Assembly: GCA_900766645.1 (NCBI GenBank)
Contig: CAAFWD010000072.1
Coordinates: 1 to 14,604, forward strand
Source of the DNA: an uncultured Cetobacterium sp.
Lineage (GTDB): Bacteria; Fusobacteriota; Fusobacteriia; Fusobacteriales; Fusobacteriaceae
Length of the DNA: 14,604 bases
Direction: 5' to 3'
In this document: piece after piece, positions 1 through 7,280 of the stretch
Layout: every line of letters starts with the position of its first letter
Numbering within the stretch: position 1 is the first letter of the stretch
The notes under the pieces: model-generated
Told to the model about the DNA's origin: nothing
Seen by the model: only the letters and a program-made list of their open reading frames with translations
Databases searched by the model: none
Translations under genes and position numbers: made by a program

Positions 1-92
1 AAGATATTTTAAAAATTCTTGAAGACATGGGAGAAATAGGGAAAGTTATCGGGAAAGTAACGAATGAATCTGGAGTAGATATAAAATGGTAA
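1..92 (+). CDS. purM: Phosphoribosylformylglycinamidine cyclo-ligase, C-terminal end (partial)
   Basis: Only the last 29 or so codons are present; the reading frame enters from outside the window (codon boundary at position 3) and stops with TAA at 90-92. The visible residues include EDMGEIGKVIGKV and end in GVDIKW. This matches the usual C-terminus of AIR synthetase, where a helix ending in G(E/D)xxxxIG is followed by a short strand. PurM closes the imidazole ring, turning FGAM into AIR with ATP, in the cytoplasm. Its stop overlaps the purN start by seven bases, which suggests translational coupling, and purM-purN is a common gene order. The assignment rests on a short tail plus context, so it is good but not certain. 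Confidence 0.8.
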   Translation, partial: DILKILEDMGEIGKVIGKVTNESGVDIKW

Positions 93-676
93 TAAAAAAA
101 AATGTGAAGATAGCTGTATTCGCATCAGGAAGTGGAAGTAATTTTGAAAATATAGTAAAAAGTTTAGAAAAAGGAGAAAGTAAAGGGTTTTCAGTTGAAA
201 TTTTAATATCTGACAAAAAGGAAGCTCTTGCATTGGAAAGAGCTAGAAAGTTAGGGATTAATTGCAAGTATATAGATCCTAGAAACTTTGCTACAAAAAA
301 AGAATTTGAAGAAAAAATAGCAATGGAACTAGAAAAAGCAGATATAAAATATATAGTTTTAGCAGGTTATATGAGAATAATTTCAAAAACATTATTGGAA
401 AAATATGACAGAAAAATAATAAATATTCATCCAGCATATCTTCCTGAATTTCCAGGAAAAGATGGTATAGGAGATGCATTTAAAGCGGGGGTTTCAGAAA
501 CAGGAGTTACAATCCATTATGTGGATAGTGGGATTGATACAGGGGAAATAATATATCAGGAGAAAATAAATATAGAAAAAAAATGGGATTTAAAAATGTT
601 AAAAGAAAATATTCATAAATTAGAGCATAAAATATATCCTATGGTTTTAACAAAGATTTTTGGAGGAGAAAAATAA
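86..676 (+). CDS. purN: Phosphoribosylglycinamide formyltransferase (GAR transformylase)
   Basis: PurN moves a formyl group from 10-formyltetrahydrofolate to GAR, giving FGAR, in the cytoplasm. The 196-residue length is normal for the family. The N-terminal phosphate-binding motif ASGSGSNF lies at residues 13-20 and VLAGYMRIIS at 91-100. The catalytic signature NIHPAYLP is at 113-120, giving Asn113 and His115, and the conserved Asp is in DTGEIIYQ at 151-158 (Asp151). These correspond to the Asn/His/Asp triad of the E. coli enzyme. The ATG at 86 is preceded by GGAG at 72-75 and overlaps the purM stop, supporting coupled translation. The gene sits directly before purH. No oddities were seen. 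Confidence 0.95.
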   Translation: MVIKKNVKIAVFASGSGSNFENIVKSLEKGESKGFSVEILISDKKEALALERARKLGINCKYIDPRNFATKKEFEEKIAMELEKADIKYIVLAGYMRIISKTLLEKYDRKIINIHPAYLPEFPGKDGIGDAFKAGVSETGVTIHYVDSGIDTGEIIYQEKINIEKKWDLKMLKENIHKLEHKIYPMVLTKIFGGEK

Positions 677-677
677 A

Positions 678-2207
678 ATGAAACGTGCATTGATAAGTGT
701 GTCAGATAAAACAGGAATTTTAGATTTTACTAAAGAATTAGTAAAATTAGGATATGAAATTATATCAACAGGTGGAACTAAAAAAGTATTAGAGGATGCA
801 GGAATAGATGTTATTGGAATATCAGAAGTTACAAATTTTCCTGAAATTATGGATGGAAGAGTAAAAACTCTTCATCCAAATGTCCACGGTGCACTTTTAT
901 GTGTGAGAGATAAAGAGGAGCATTTGAATGCACTAGCAGATAACAAGATAGAGTTCATAGATATGGTAGTAGTTAATCTTTATCCTTTTAAAAATATTTT
1001 AGAAAAAATTGGGGCAACACATGAAGAATTAATTGAAAATATAGATATTGGTGGACCTAGTATGTTGAGGTCAGCTGCAAAAAATTATAAATGGATAACA
1101 GTGATAAGTGATTCTTCAGATTATAAAAAAGTTATAGAAGAATTGAAAAAAGGAGAAATACCTATTGATTTAAGAGAATACTTAGCAGGAAAAGTATTTA
1201 CACACACTTCGGCATATGATTCTATGATTGGGAATTATCTATTGGAAAAAAATAGAGGAAAGGTATTTGAAGATAAAATAACTTTTACTTATGAAAAAGT
1301 TCAAGAAATGAGGTATGGAGAGAATCCACATCAAAAAGCAGCATTTTATAAAACACCGATAGTAGGACAATCTTTAAGTTGTGGCATTCAATTAAATGGA
1401 AAAGAGATGTCATATAATAATATTCAAGATGCGAATGCGGCCTTAGAAATACTAAAGGAGTTTAATGAACCAGCAGTAGTGGCAGTTAAACATATGAATC
1501 CATGTGGTGTTGGAATTGGAGAAGATATAGATGATGCCTGGGATAAAGCTTATTTTGCAGATCCAGTGTCTATATTTGGAGGGATAGTTGTAGCCAACAG
1601 AACAATTACAAAAGGAATAGCTAAAAAAATTTCAAAGATATTTTTAGAAATTGTTATAGCACCAGATTTTGAAGATGAAGCTTTGGAAATAATTACACAG
1701 AAAAAAAATATAAGAGTTATAAGATTAGATGTTGAAAAAAATCAAAAAATGAAAATGAAAATTACTTCAGTAATGGATGGAGTTTTAATACAAGAGATTG
1801 ATGAAAGAAAAATAAATTTAGACGATCTGGAATTTGTTACAGAAAAAAAGCCGACCGAAAAAGAGTTGGAAGAACTTTTATTTGCATGGAAAGTGGTAAA
1901 GCATGTTAAATCAAATGCAATAGTCTTAGCTAAAGAAAAACAAACTATTGGTGTGGGAGCAGGTCAAATGAATAGAGTAGGAGCTGCTAAAATTGCTATA
2001 GAACAAGCTGGAGAAAAAGCTTTTGGATCTGTTATGGCTTCTGATGCATTTTTTCCGATGCCAGATACTGTGGAGTTAGCAGTAAAAAATGGAATAAAAG
2101 CTATAATTCAACCTGGAGGATCAATAAAAGATCAGTTGTCTATAGATGAGTGCAACAAAAATGGCATAGCAATGGTATTTACTGGAGTTAGACATTTTAA
2201 ACATTAA
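678..2207 (+). CDS. purH: Bifunctional AICAR formyltransferase / IMP cyclohydrolase
   Basis: PurH carries out the last two steps to IMP: formylation of AICAR and ring closure. The N-terminal MGS-like cyclohydrolase domain (about residues 1-195) shows STGGTKKVLED at 30-40, GRVKTLHPNVHGALL at 60-74, VVVNLYPF at 97-104 and IDIGGPSMLRSAAKN at 122-136. The transformylase domain begins near MRYGENPHQKAAFY (211-224) and carries the catalytic Lys271-His272 pair in KHMNPCG. The protein ends in the typical TGVRHFKH. I chose ATG 678 because GGAGGAG (662-668) lies 9 bases upstream; an in-frame TTG at 660 would sit inside the purN end and on top of that ribosome site. The protein is 509 residues, normal for the family. 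It lies one base after the purN stop. Confidence 0.96.
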   Translation: MKRALISVSDKTGILDFTKELVKLGYEIISTGGTKKVLEDAGIDVIGISEVTNFPEIMDGRVKTLHPNVHGALLCVRDKEEHLNALADNKIEFIDMVVVNLYPFKNILEKIGATHEELIENIDIGGPSMLRSAAKNYKWITVISDSSDYKKVIEELKKGEIPIDLREYLAGKVFTHTSAYDSMIGNYLLEKNRGKVFEDKITFTYEKVQEMRYGENPHQKAAFYKTPIVGQSLSCGIQLNGKEMSYNNIQDANAALEILKEFNEPAVVAVKHMNPCGVGIGEDIDDAWDKAYFADPVSIFGGIVVANRTITKGIAKKISKIFLEIVIAPDFEDEALEIITQKKNIRVIRLDVEKNQKMKMKITSVMDGVLIQEIDERKINLDDLEFVTEKKPTEKELEELLFAWKVVKHVKSNAIVLAKEKQTIGVGAGQMNRVGAAKIAIEQAGEKAFGSVMASDAFFPMPDTVELAVKNGIKAIIQPGGSIKDQLSIDECNKNGIAMVFTGVRHFKH

Positions 2208-2230
2208 TAGACAAAAGATATGGAGGAAAA

Positions 2231-3481
2231 ATGAAAGTTTTAATTGTAGGAAAAGGTGGAAGAGAACACGCTTTAGCATGGAAAGTTAAAGAAAGTAACT
2301 TAGTACAAGAAGTTTTTATAGCTCCAGGAAATGTAGGAATGGAAAATATAGGAACGATTGTTAATATACAGGATAATGAAATTTTAAAGTTAGCCGATTT
2401 TGCTCAAGGTACGAAAATAGATTTAACAATTGTCGGACCAGAAAGTTCATTAGCTTTAGGAATAGTTGATGAATTCGAAAAAAGAGGATTGAAGATTTTT
2501 GGCCCATCAAAATATGCTGCGCAAATAGAGTCAAGTAAAGAATTTGCAAAAAAACTTATGAAAAAATATAATGTTCCAACAGGAGATTATGAAAGTTTTA
2601 ATGATTTACAATCATCGTTAAAATATATTGGGGATAAAGTGCCACCAATAGTTATAAAAGAAGATGGATTAAAGGCAGGAAAGGGAGTGACAGTCGCATT
2701 TACAAAAGAAGAAGCTGTAAGTGCTTTAGAAGATGCATTCTCAACGAAAAATAATAAAGTTGTTATAGAAGAGTATTTAGATGGGTTTGAGTTTTCTATT
2801 ATAGCTTTAGCCAATGGAGAGAGTGTAATCCCTTTAGAAATAGCTCAAGATCATAAAAGAATTTATGATAATGATTTAGGTCCAAATACTGGTGGAATGG
2901 GAGTTTATTCTCCAGTTGATAAAATAGATAAAGAAATTGTAAATGAAACAGTTGAAAAAGTATTGAAACCAATGCTGAAAGGAATGAAAGATGATGGATT
3001 TCCTTTTAAAGGATTTTTATTTGGTGGGATAATGTTAACGTCTGAAGGGGTAAAAACTATTGAGTTTAACGTAAGATTTGGTGACCCTGAAGCGGAGGGG
3101 ATTCTTCCAAGATTAAAATCAGATTTAGTAAAAGCTATTTTAGATATCATGGATAATAAAATTAATGAATTAGAGTGGGATAAACGGTATGCTTTAGCAG
3201 TAGTTATGGCTTCAGAAAATTATCCTTATTCATCGACAATAGGAGAAGTTATAAATATACCGTTGGAATTAGATTCTATTGTATTTCATATGGGAACAAA
3301 AAAAGAAAATGGAGTTTTAAAAACTAATGGAGGAAGAGTACTTTCAGTTGTGGCCTATGGAGATACATTAGAGCAAGCAAAATATAATGCTTATGAGGAT
3401 GTAAAAAAAATAAAATGTAAAAAACTTATTTATAGGAATGACATTGGGGACAAAATGTGCTATAATAACGAAAATTTATAA
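2231..3481 (+). CDS. purD: Phosphoribosylamine-glycine ligase (GAR synthetase)
   Basis: PurD joins phosphoribosylamine and glycine with ATP to form GAR, the second step of purine synthesis. It is an ATP-grasp enzyme. Visible motifs are VGKGGREHALAWK (residues 6-18), IVGPESSLALGI (67-78), the ATP-binding segment VIKEDGLKAGKGVTVA (141-156), LGPNTGGMGVYSPV (216-229) and the metal-binding NVRFGDPEAEG (280-290). Length is 416 residues, within the family range. GGAGG at 2222-2226 precedes the ATG. The last residues after YRNDIG are a short extra tail (DKMCYNNENL) whose DNA overlaps a likely guaB promoter. It lies 23 bases after purH. Confidence 0.95.
   Translation: MKVLIVGKGGREHALAWKVKESNLVQEVFIAPGNVGMENIGTIVNIQDNEILKLADFAQGTKIDLTIVGPESSLALGIVDEFEKRGLKIFGPSKYAAQIESSKEFAKKLMKKYNVPTGDYESFNDLQSSLKYIGDKVPPIVIKEDGLKAGKGVTVAFTKEEAVSALEDAFSTKNNKVVIEEYLDGFEFSIIALANGESVIPLEIAQDHKRIYDNDLGPNTGGMGVYSPVDKIDKEIVNETVEKVLKPMLKGMKDDGFPFKGFLFGGIMLTSEGVKTIEFNVRFGDPEAEGILPRLKSDLVKAILDIMDNKINELEWDKRYALAVVMASENYPYSSTIGEVINIPLELDSIVFHMGTKKENGVLKTNGGRVLSVVAYGDTLEQAKYNAYEDVKKIKCKKLIYRNDIGDKMCYNNENL
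3438..3466 (+). promoter_or_regulatory. Putative internal promoter for guaB within the 3' end of purD
   Basis: ATGACA (3438-3443) and an extended -10 element TGC-TATAAT (TG at 3458-3459, hexamer 3461-3466) are separated by 17 bases. This fits sigma-70-type spacing with five of six bases in the -35 box and a perfect -10 box. Transcription would start near 3473, giving a leader of about 30 bases before guaB. It lies wholly inside purD coding sequence, so part of the match could be chance in AT-rich DNA, but the combination of all elements is good. Confidence 0.55.
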
Positions 3482-3501
3482 AAATTGGAGGTAATAGATA
3501 A

Positions 3502-4959
3502 ATGATGAACGGAAAAATAATAAAGGAAGCGATAACTTTTGATGATGTGTTGCTAGTTCCTGCAAGGTCAGAGGTTCTGCCACACGAGGTAAGTTTAAAG
3601 ACGAAACTTACGAAGGATATCGAATTAAACGTTCCGATTTTAAGTGCTGCCATGGACACAGTAACAGAAGGGGACTTAGCTATTGCCTTAGCAAGACAAG
3701 GTGGAATTGGATTTATTCATAAAAATATGACAATTGAAGACCAAGCTGCAGAAGTTGATAGAGTAAAAAGAAATGAAAGTGGAATGATAAAAAATCCGGT
3801 TACTCTTACAAAAGAATCAACTGTTTGGCACGCAGAAGAGATTATGAGAAGATATAAAATATCTGGATTACCTGTGGTAGAAGAGGATGGATCATTAATA
3901 GGTATTGTAACTAATAGAGACTTAAAGTATAGAAAAGATATGGATCAGTTAGTAAAAGATATAATGACAAAAGAAAAATTGGTTACAGCTCCTGTTGGAA
4001 CAACATTGGAGCAAGCTAAAGATATTTTATTAGAAAATAGAATAGAAAAATTACCAATAGTTGATGAAAATGGAAAATTAAAAGGATTGATTACAATAAA
4101 GGATATAGATAATTTAGTTGAATATCCAAATGCATGTAAAGATTCTCAAGGAAGGCTTAGAGTAGGTGGAGCAGTAGGAGTAGGAGCAGACACTTTAGAA
4201 AGAGTAAAAGCTTTAGTAGAAGCAGGAGTGGATATTATAACTGTTGACTCAGCTCACGGGCACTCAAAAGGAGTAGTAAATAAAATAAAGGAAATAAGAG
4301 AGGCTTATCCAACTCTTAATATAATTGGAGGAAATATTGTAACAGCAGAGGCAGCTATAGACTTAATAGATGCAGGAGTAAATGCAGTTAAAGTAGGAGT
4401 AGGACCAGGATCTATTTGTACAACTAGAGTAGTTGCAGGAGTAGGAGTTCCTCAATTGTCAGCTGTAAATGATGTTTATGAGGTTTGTAAATTAAGAGGG
4501 ATAGGAGTTATAGCCGATGGTGGAATAAAGCTTTCTGGAGATATGGTTAAGGCATTAGCTGCAGGTGCAGATTGTGTAATGCTAGGAGGACTTCTAGCAG
4601 GAACAAAAGAAGCGCCAGGTGAAGAGATTATATACGAGGGAAGAAGATATAAAGTTTATGTTGGAATGGGTTCAATGGTTGCTATGAAAAGAGGATCTAA
4701 AGATAGATATTTCCAAAATGATGCTCAAAAATTAGTTCCCGAAGGGATTGAAGGAAGAGTATCATATAAAGGGAATTTAAAAGATGTTGTATTCCAACTT
4801 TGTGGAGGAGTTAGAGCAGGGATGGGATATTGTGGAACTCCAACAATAGAAGATTTAAAAACAAATGGAAAATTTGTAAAAATCACTGGAGCAGGATTAA
4901 AAGAAAGCCATCCACATGATATAATAATTACTAAAGAAGCACCAAACTATTCTAAGTAA
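3502..4959 (+). CDS. guaB: Inosine-5'-monophosphate dehydrogenase
   Basis: GuaB oxidises IMP to XMP with NAD+, the first committed step to GMP, in the cytoplasm. The order is typical: N-terminal barrel start TFDDVLLVPARSEV (12-25), a pair of CBS domains (about residues 95-205, including SGLPVVEEDGSLIGIVTNRD), then the rest of the barrel. The active-site loop GVGPGSICTTRVV gives the catalytic Cys306, and the mobile flap has KDRYFQ and EGIEGRVSYKG. The C-terminus ESHPHDIIITKEAPNYSK is also typical. Length is 485 residues, normal. GGAGG at 3487-3491 can serve either of two adjacent ATG codons (3502 or 3505). It may be transcribed with the pur genes and from its own promoter in purD. Confidence 0.97.
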   Translation: MMNGKIIKEAITFDDVLLVPARSEVLPHEVSLKTKLTKDIELNVPILSAAMDTVTEGDLAIALARQGGIGFIHKNMTIEDQAAEVDRVKRNESGMIKNPVTLTKESTVWHAEEIMRRYKISGLPVVEEDGSLIGIVTNRDLKYRKDMDQLVKDIMTKEKLVTAPVGTTLEQAKDILLENRIEKLPIVDENGKLKGLITIKDIDNLVEYPNACKDSQGRLRVGGAVGVGADTLERVKALVEAGVDIITVDSAHGHSKGVVNKIKEIREAYPTLNIIGGNIVTAEAAIDLIDAGVNAVKVGVGPGSICTTRVVAGVGVPQLSAVNDVYEVCKLRGIGVIADGGIKLSGDMVKALAAGADCVMLGGLLAGTKEAPGEEIIYEGRRYKVYVGMGSMVAMKRGSKDRYFQNDAQKLVPEGIEGRVSYKGNLKDVVFQLCGGVRAGMGYCGTPTIEDLKTNGKFVKITGAGLKESHPHDIIITKEAPNYSK

Positions 4960-4975
4960 GAATGTTTTAAAGAAT

Positions 4976-5004
4976 TTGACTTTATAGGTTATATTTAATA
5001 TAAT
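4976..5004 (+). promoter_or_regulatory. Strong sigma-70-type promoter for the c-di-GMP-controlled operon
   Basis: TTGACT (4976-4981) and a perfect TATAAT (4999-5004) are separated by exactly 17 bases. The start would fall near 5011, about 20 bases before the conserved riboswitch core. It lies in the gap after guaB, and no strong terminator separates guaB from it, so some read-through from the purine genes is also possible; that RNA would still meet the riboswitch. Confidence 0.8.
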
Positions 5005-5020
5005 TATGTATTATAATAAG

Positions 5021-5092
5021 TATAAAAAAGGGCAAAGTAAGGGAAACCTTATGACGCAAAACTATAGGGTCTTTAAAATGACAGCCAGTTGC
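5021..5092 (+). promoter_or_regulatory. Cyclic di-GMP-I (GEMM-I) riboswitch aptamer
   Basis: The leader carries the conserved GEMM-I blocks in order. AGGGCAAAG is at 5029-5037. A six-pair hairpin with a GAAA tetraloop follows (GTAAGG 5037-5042, loop 5043-5046, CCTTAT 5047-5052), then the invariant GACGCAAA at 5053-5060. A second stem begins CTATAGGGTC (5062-5071) and returns as GACAGCCAG (5080-5088), and the 3' closing segment is TTGC (5089-5092). The GAAA loop and the GGGTC/GACAGCC arm correspond to the tetraloop and receptor of this family, which binds the second messenger c-di-GMP. The first gene downstream encodes a predicted c-di-GMP phosphodiesterase, which supports the call. The exact outer boundaries are uncertain because the basal stem is short. 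Confidence 0.9.
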
Positions 5093-5123
5093 AATAAGAA
5101 GTACCTTATTGCAACTTTTTTTT
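5087..5123 (+). terminator. Intrinsic terminator forming the riboswitch expression platform
   Basis: AGTTGCAATAAG (5087-5098) pairs perfectly with CTTATTGCAACT (5105-5116) around a six-base loop, followed by a run of eight T (5116-5123). It starts inside the 3' edge of the aptamer: AGTTGC (5087-5092) is shared, so a folded aptamer and the full terminator cannot both form. AATAAG near the RNA 5' end (5015-5020) duplicates part of the 5' arm and could pair with CTTATT (5105-5110) instead, acting as an antiterminator. This arrangement suggests that c-di-GMP binding allows transcription (ON switch). The direction is inferred. Confidence 0.9.
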
Positions 5124-5144
5124 GTTTTAAAATCAGGAGGGAAA

Positions 5145-7262
5145 ATGAAAAGGATTATTTTATTTATTTTTTTAATTTTGAATGTTTTAAGTTTATCAGA
5201 AAGTATAAATGTTCAAGTTCCTAAAAATTATACAGATATGTTCTTGTATAAAGATTTAGAATTAGGAAAATATCAAGGGGTTTATGTGGATATATTTTCA
5301 AATATCCAAGAAGATACTGAGTTTAGCAAAGAATTAAATTATCAGTTATCTGACGAAAATAAAAATGATATTTTATTAAGAGCTATTGAAACTGAAGAGG
5401 GTGGAAAGAATTATAATTATATAAATACCCCGTTGATATATAGAGTAGCAATAGTTGTAAAAAAAGATTCAGACATAAAAAATATAGGTAATGTTGATAA
5501 ATTAAAAGTAGCATATATTGCATCTCAACAAGGAATGCAAGAAATAGAGGAAAGATATAAAAATATAACTTTTGATAAAATAGCAGTTTCTACTGTTGAT
5601 GAAGGACTACAATATTTAAAAAATAATGAAGTAGATGCCTTTATAGTAAAAAACTGGAATGAAAAGAATTCAGGTGAAAGTAACTTTAAAGCTTTGGAGA
5701 ATATGAAATATACAGAAAAAATTGGAATAAAAAAGAATTCGCTAGAGGTTCAAAAGGTTATAGGAGAATATATAAACTCTTTAAGTTCAGAAGAGTTACA
5801 AAATATTATAGATTTAAATAGAGTTAAATTTTATAAGTATCTTTTAAAAGATACCCCAAGCTATGATAAAGTCAGAGATAACTATAAAGAGATACGTGTA
5901 AAGTTAGGAAAAGATAAGTTTATACTACCTTTTTATTATGAAAAAAATGGAGAGTATAAGGGATTAACTATTAATATAGTAAAAGAGTTAGAAGATATAA
6001 TAGGGGTTCCATTTAAGTTTGTAAAAGATGGAGATTATGATATTAACGGAATTGCGATAGAAAGCAAAGAAGGACAAAAAAAGTTTTTCTATACAAAGCC
6101 ATATTATGAAATGAAACTATCAGTAGCAAATAGAACATCTGGAGGATTTGTAGATACAATATCAGATTTAGATGGATCTAAAGTTATTGTTCTAGAAGGA
6201 GATTATATTCAGACGTATTTAAAAAATATCTTAAAAGATAGTACCTTTATAGTAGTTCCAACTTATGAAGATGGATTAAAAGCGTTATTAAATAAAAAAG
6301 GAGATTACTTAGTTGGATATTTTGGAATTTTAACAGGGGCAATAACAAATAATTTTCTAGATGACAAAGTAAAAGTTGCAGGAATTTTGAACGAAAAATT
6401 TGGAGTAAGTTTAGCTATTGAAAAAGATAAAGATGCATTAATAAATGTAGTGGATATTATATCTGAAAGTTTTACAGTTGATAAAACAATTATGGATACC
6501 GATTTACTAAAAAATTCAATTGTAACTCAAAACTATAAATTAATTTTAAAGGTAGCAATTCCGACATTTATATTTATAATTATTTTAGTAGTGGCAATAA
6601 TAATATCAGAAAAGAATAGAAAAAAGGCAGAAGAATTAAGTTTTGCCTTAGTTGAAGTTTTAGAAATGGCAAATCAGTTAAATGATGAAGATACGGGAGA
6701 CCATGTAAAAAGATTGGGACTATATTCCACTCTGTTATCAGAAAAAGCGAATCTTCCTTCGGAAATGAGAAAGGAGATAAAAAGGTTCTCATCTCTTCAC
6801 GATTTAGGAAAAGTGGCAATTCCTTCAGAAATTTTAAAGAAGCCTTCTAAATTAACTAAAGAAGAATTTGATAAAGTTAAAGAACATGTTGAAATAGGGT
6901 ATGGGTTAGTAAAAAAATTAAAGCTTGGAAAAGTTGCAGAGAATATTGTAAGGTATCACCATGAAAAATGGAATGGAAGTGGGTATCCACTAGGACTTAA
7001 AGAGGAAGATATTCCATTAGAAGCAAGAATAGTTTCAATAGTAGATGTGTATGATGCATTGAGACAAGATAAATTTCATAGAAAAGGATTGACTCATGAG
7101 GAGGCGATAGAAGTTATTTCTAAAGGGAAAGGTGTTGAGTTTGATCCAAGGTTAGTGGATATTTTTATAGAAAATAATAAAGAATTTGAAAAAATATATG
7201 AAGAAAATAAAGAATCGTTACACTTGGTAACAGAATTTTATTCGGCTATTAAAAATAAATAA
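5145..7262 (+). CDS. Membrane-bound HD-GYP c-di-GMP phosphodiesterase with tandem periplasmic solute-binding-like sensor domains
   Basis: Predicted to hydrolyse c-di-GMP in the cytoplasm in response to a periplasmic ligand. A signal peptide or membrane anchor (about residues 1-20) is followed by two type-3 (amino-acid-type) solute-binding domains (about 21-235 and 245-455). A membrane helix (about 467-488, rich in I/V/F) comes next, then an HD-GYP domain to the end. The metal-ligand and signature residues are intact: Glu507, His520 (TGDHVKR), His552-Asp553 (HDLGK), KEHVEIG, His605-His606 and HHEKWNGSGYP (605-615, with Asn in place of the more usual Asp), then a terminal FDPRLV. No GGDEF or EAL domain is present. 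ATG 5145 follows AGGAGGG (5135-5141); an upstream in-frame TTG at 5109 lies in the terminator arm and is unlikely. It is the first gene behind a c-di-GMP riboswitch, so its product probably feeds back on the switch. The ligand is unknown. Confidence 0.9.
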   Translation: MKRIILFIFLILNVLSLSESINVQVPKNYTDMFLYKDLELGKYQGVYVDIFSNIQEDTEFSKELNYQLSDENKNDILLRAIETEEGGKNYNYINTPLIYRVAIVVKKDSDIKNIGNVDKLKVAYIASQQGMQEIEERYKNITFDKIAVSTVDEGLQYLKNNEVDAFIVKNWNEKNSGESNFKALENMKYTEKIGIKKNSLEVQKVIGEYINSLSSEELQNIIDLNRVKFYKYLLKDTPSYDKVRDNYKEIRVKLGKDKFILPFYYEKNGEYKGLTINIVKELEDIIGVPFKFVKDGDYDINGIAIESKEGQKKFFYTKPYYEMKLSVANRTSGGFVDTISDLDGSKVIVLEGDYIQTYLKNILKDSTFIVVPTYEDGLKALLNKKGDYLVGYFGILTGAITNNFLDDKVKVAGILNEKFGVSLAIEKDKDALINVVDIISESFTVDKTIMDTDLLKNSIVTQNYKLILKVAIPTFIFIIILVVAIIISEKNRKKAEELSFALVEVLEMANQLNDEDTGDHVKRLGLYSTLLSEKANLPSEMRKEIKRFSSLHDLGKVAIPSEILKKPSKLTKEEFDKVKEHVEIGYGLVKKLKLGKVAENIVRYHHEKWNGSGYPLGLKEEDIPLEARIVSIVDVYDALRQDKFHRKGLTHEEAIEVISKGKGVEFDPRLVDIFIENNKEFEKIYEENKESLHLVTEFYSAIKNK

Positions 7263-7280
7263 ATTAAAGAGGTGAAACTG

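Noticed and set aside
3426..3659. Minus-strand open frames inside the purine and pilus genes, such as 3426-3659 and 6580-6819
   Set aside because: They lie antisense to well-identified genes, lack ribosome sites and show only low-complexity sequence typical of AT-rich shadow frames.
4949..4963. Small hairpin ATTCT-AAGTA-AGAAT at the guaB stop as a terminator
   Set aside because: Only five AT-rich pairs and a short T stretch (GTTTTAAAG), too weak to call a terminator.
5109..5144. An upstream TTG start for the phosphodiesterase gene
   Set aside because: The TTG lies in the terminator's 3' arm and its first codons read the T run; ATG 5145 has a strong AGGAGGG at proper spacing and begins a good signal peptide.
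5006..5224. A 72-codon open frame on the + strand (MYYNKYKKG start) across the leader
   Set aside because: It runs straight through the riboswitch aptamer and terminator and into the start of the phosphodiesterase gene in another frame; it has no ribosome site and no recognisable protein features.
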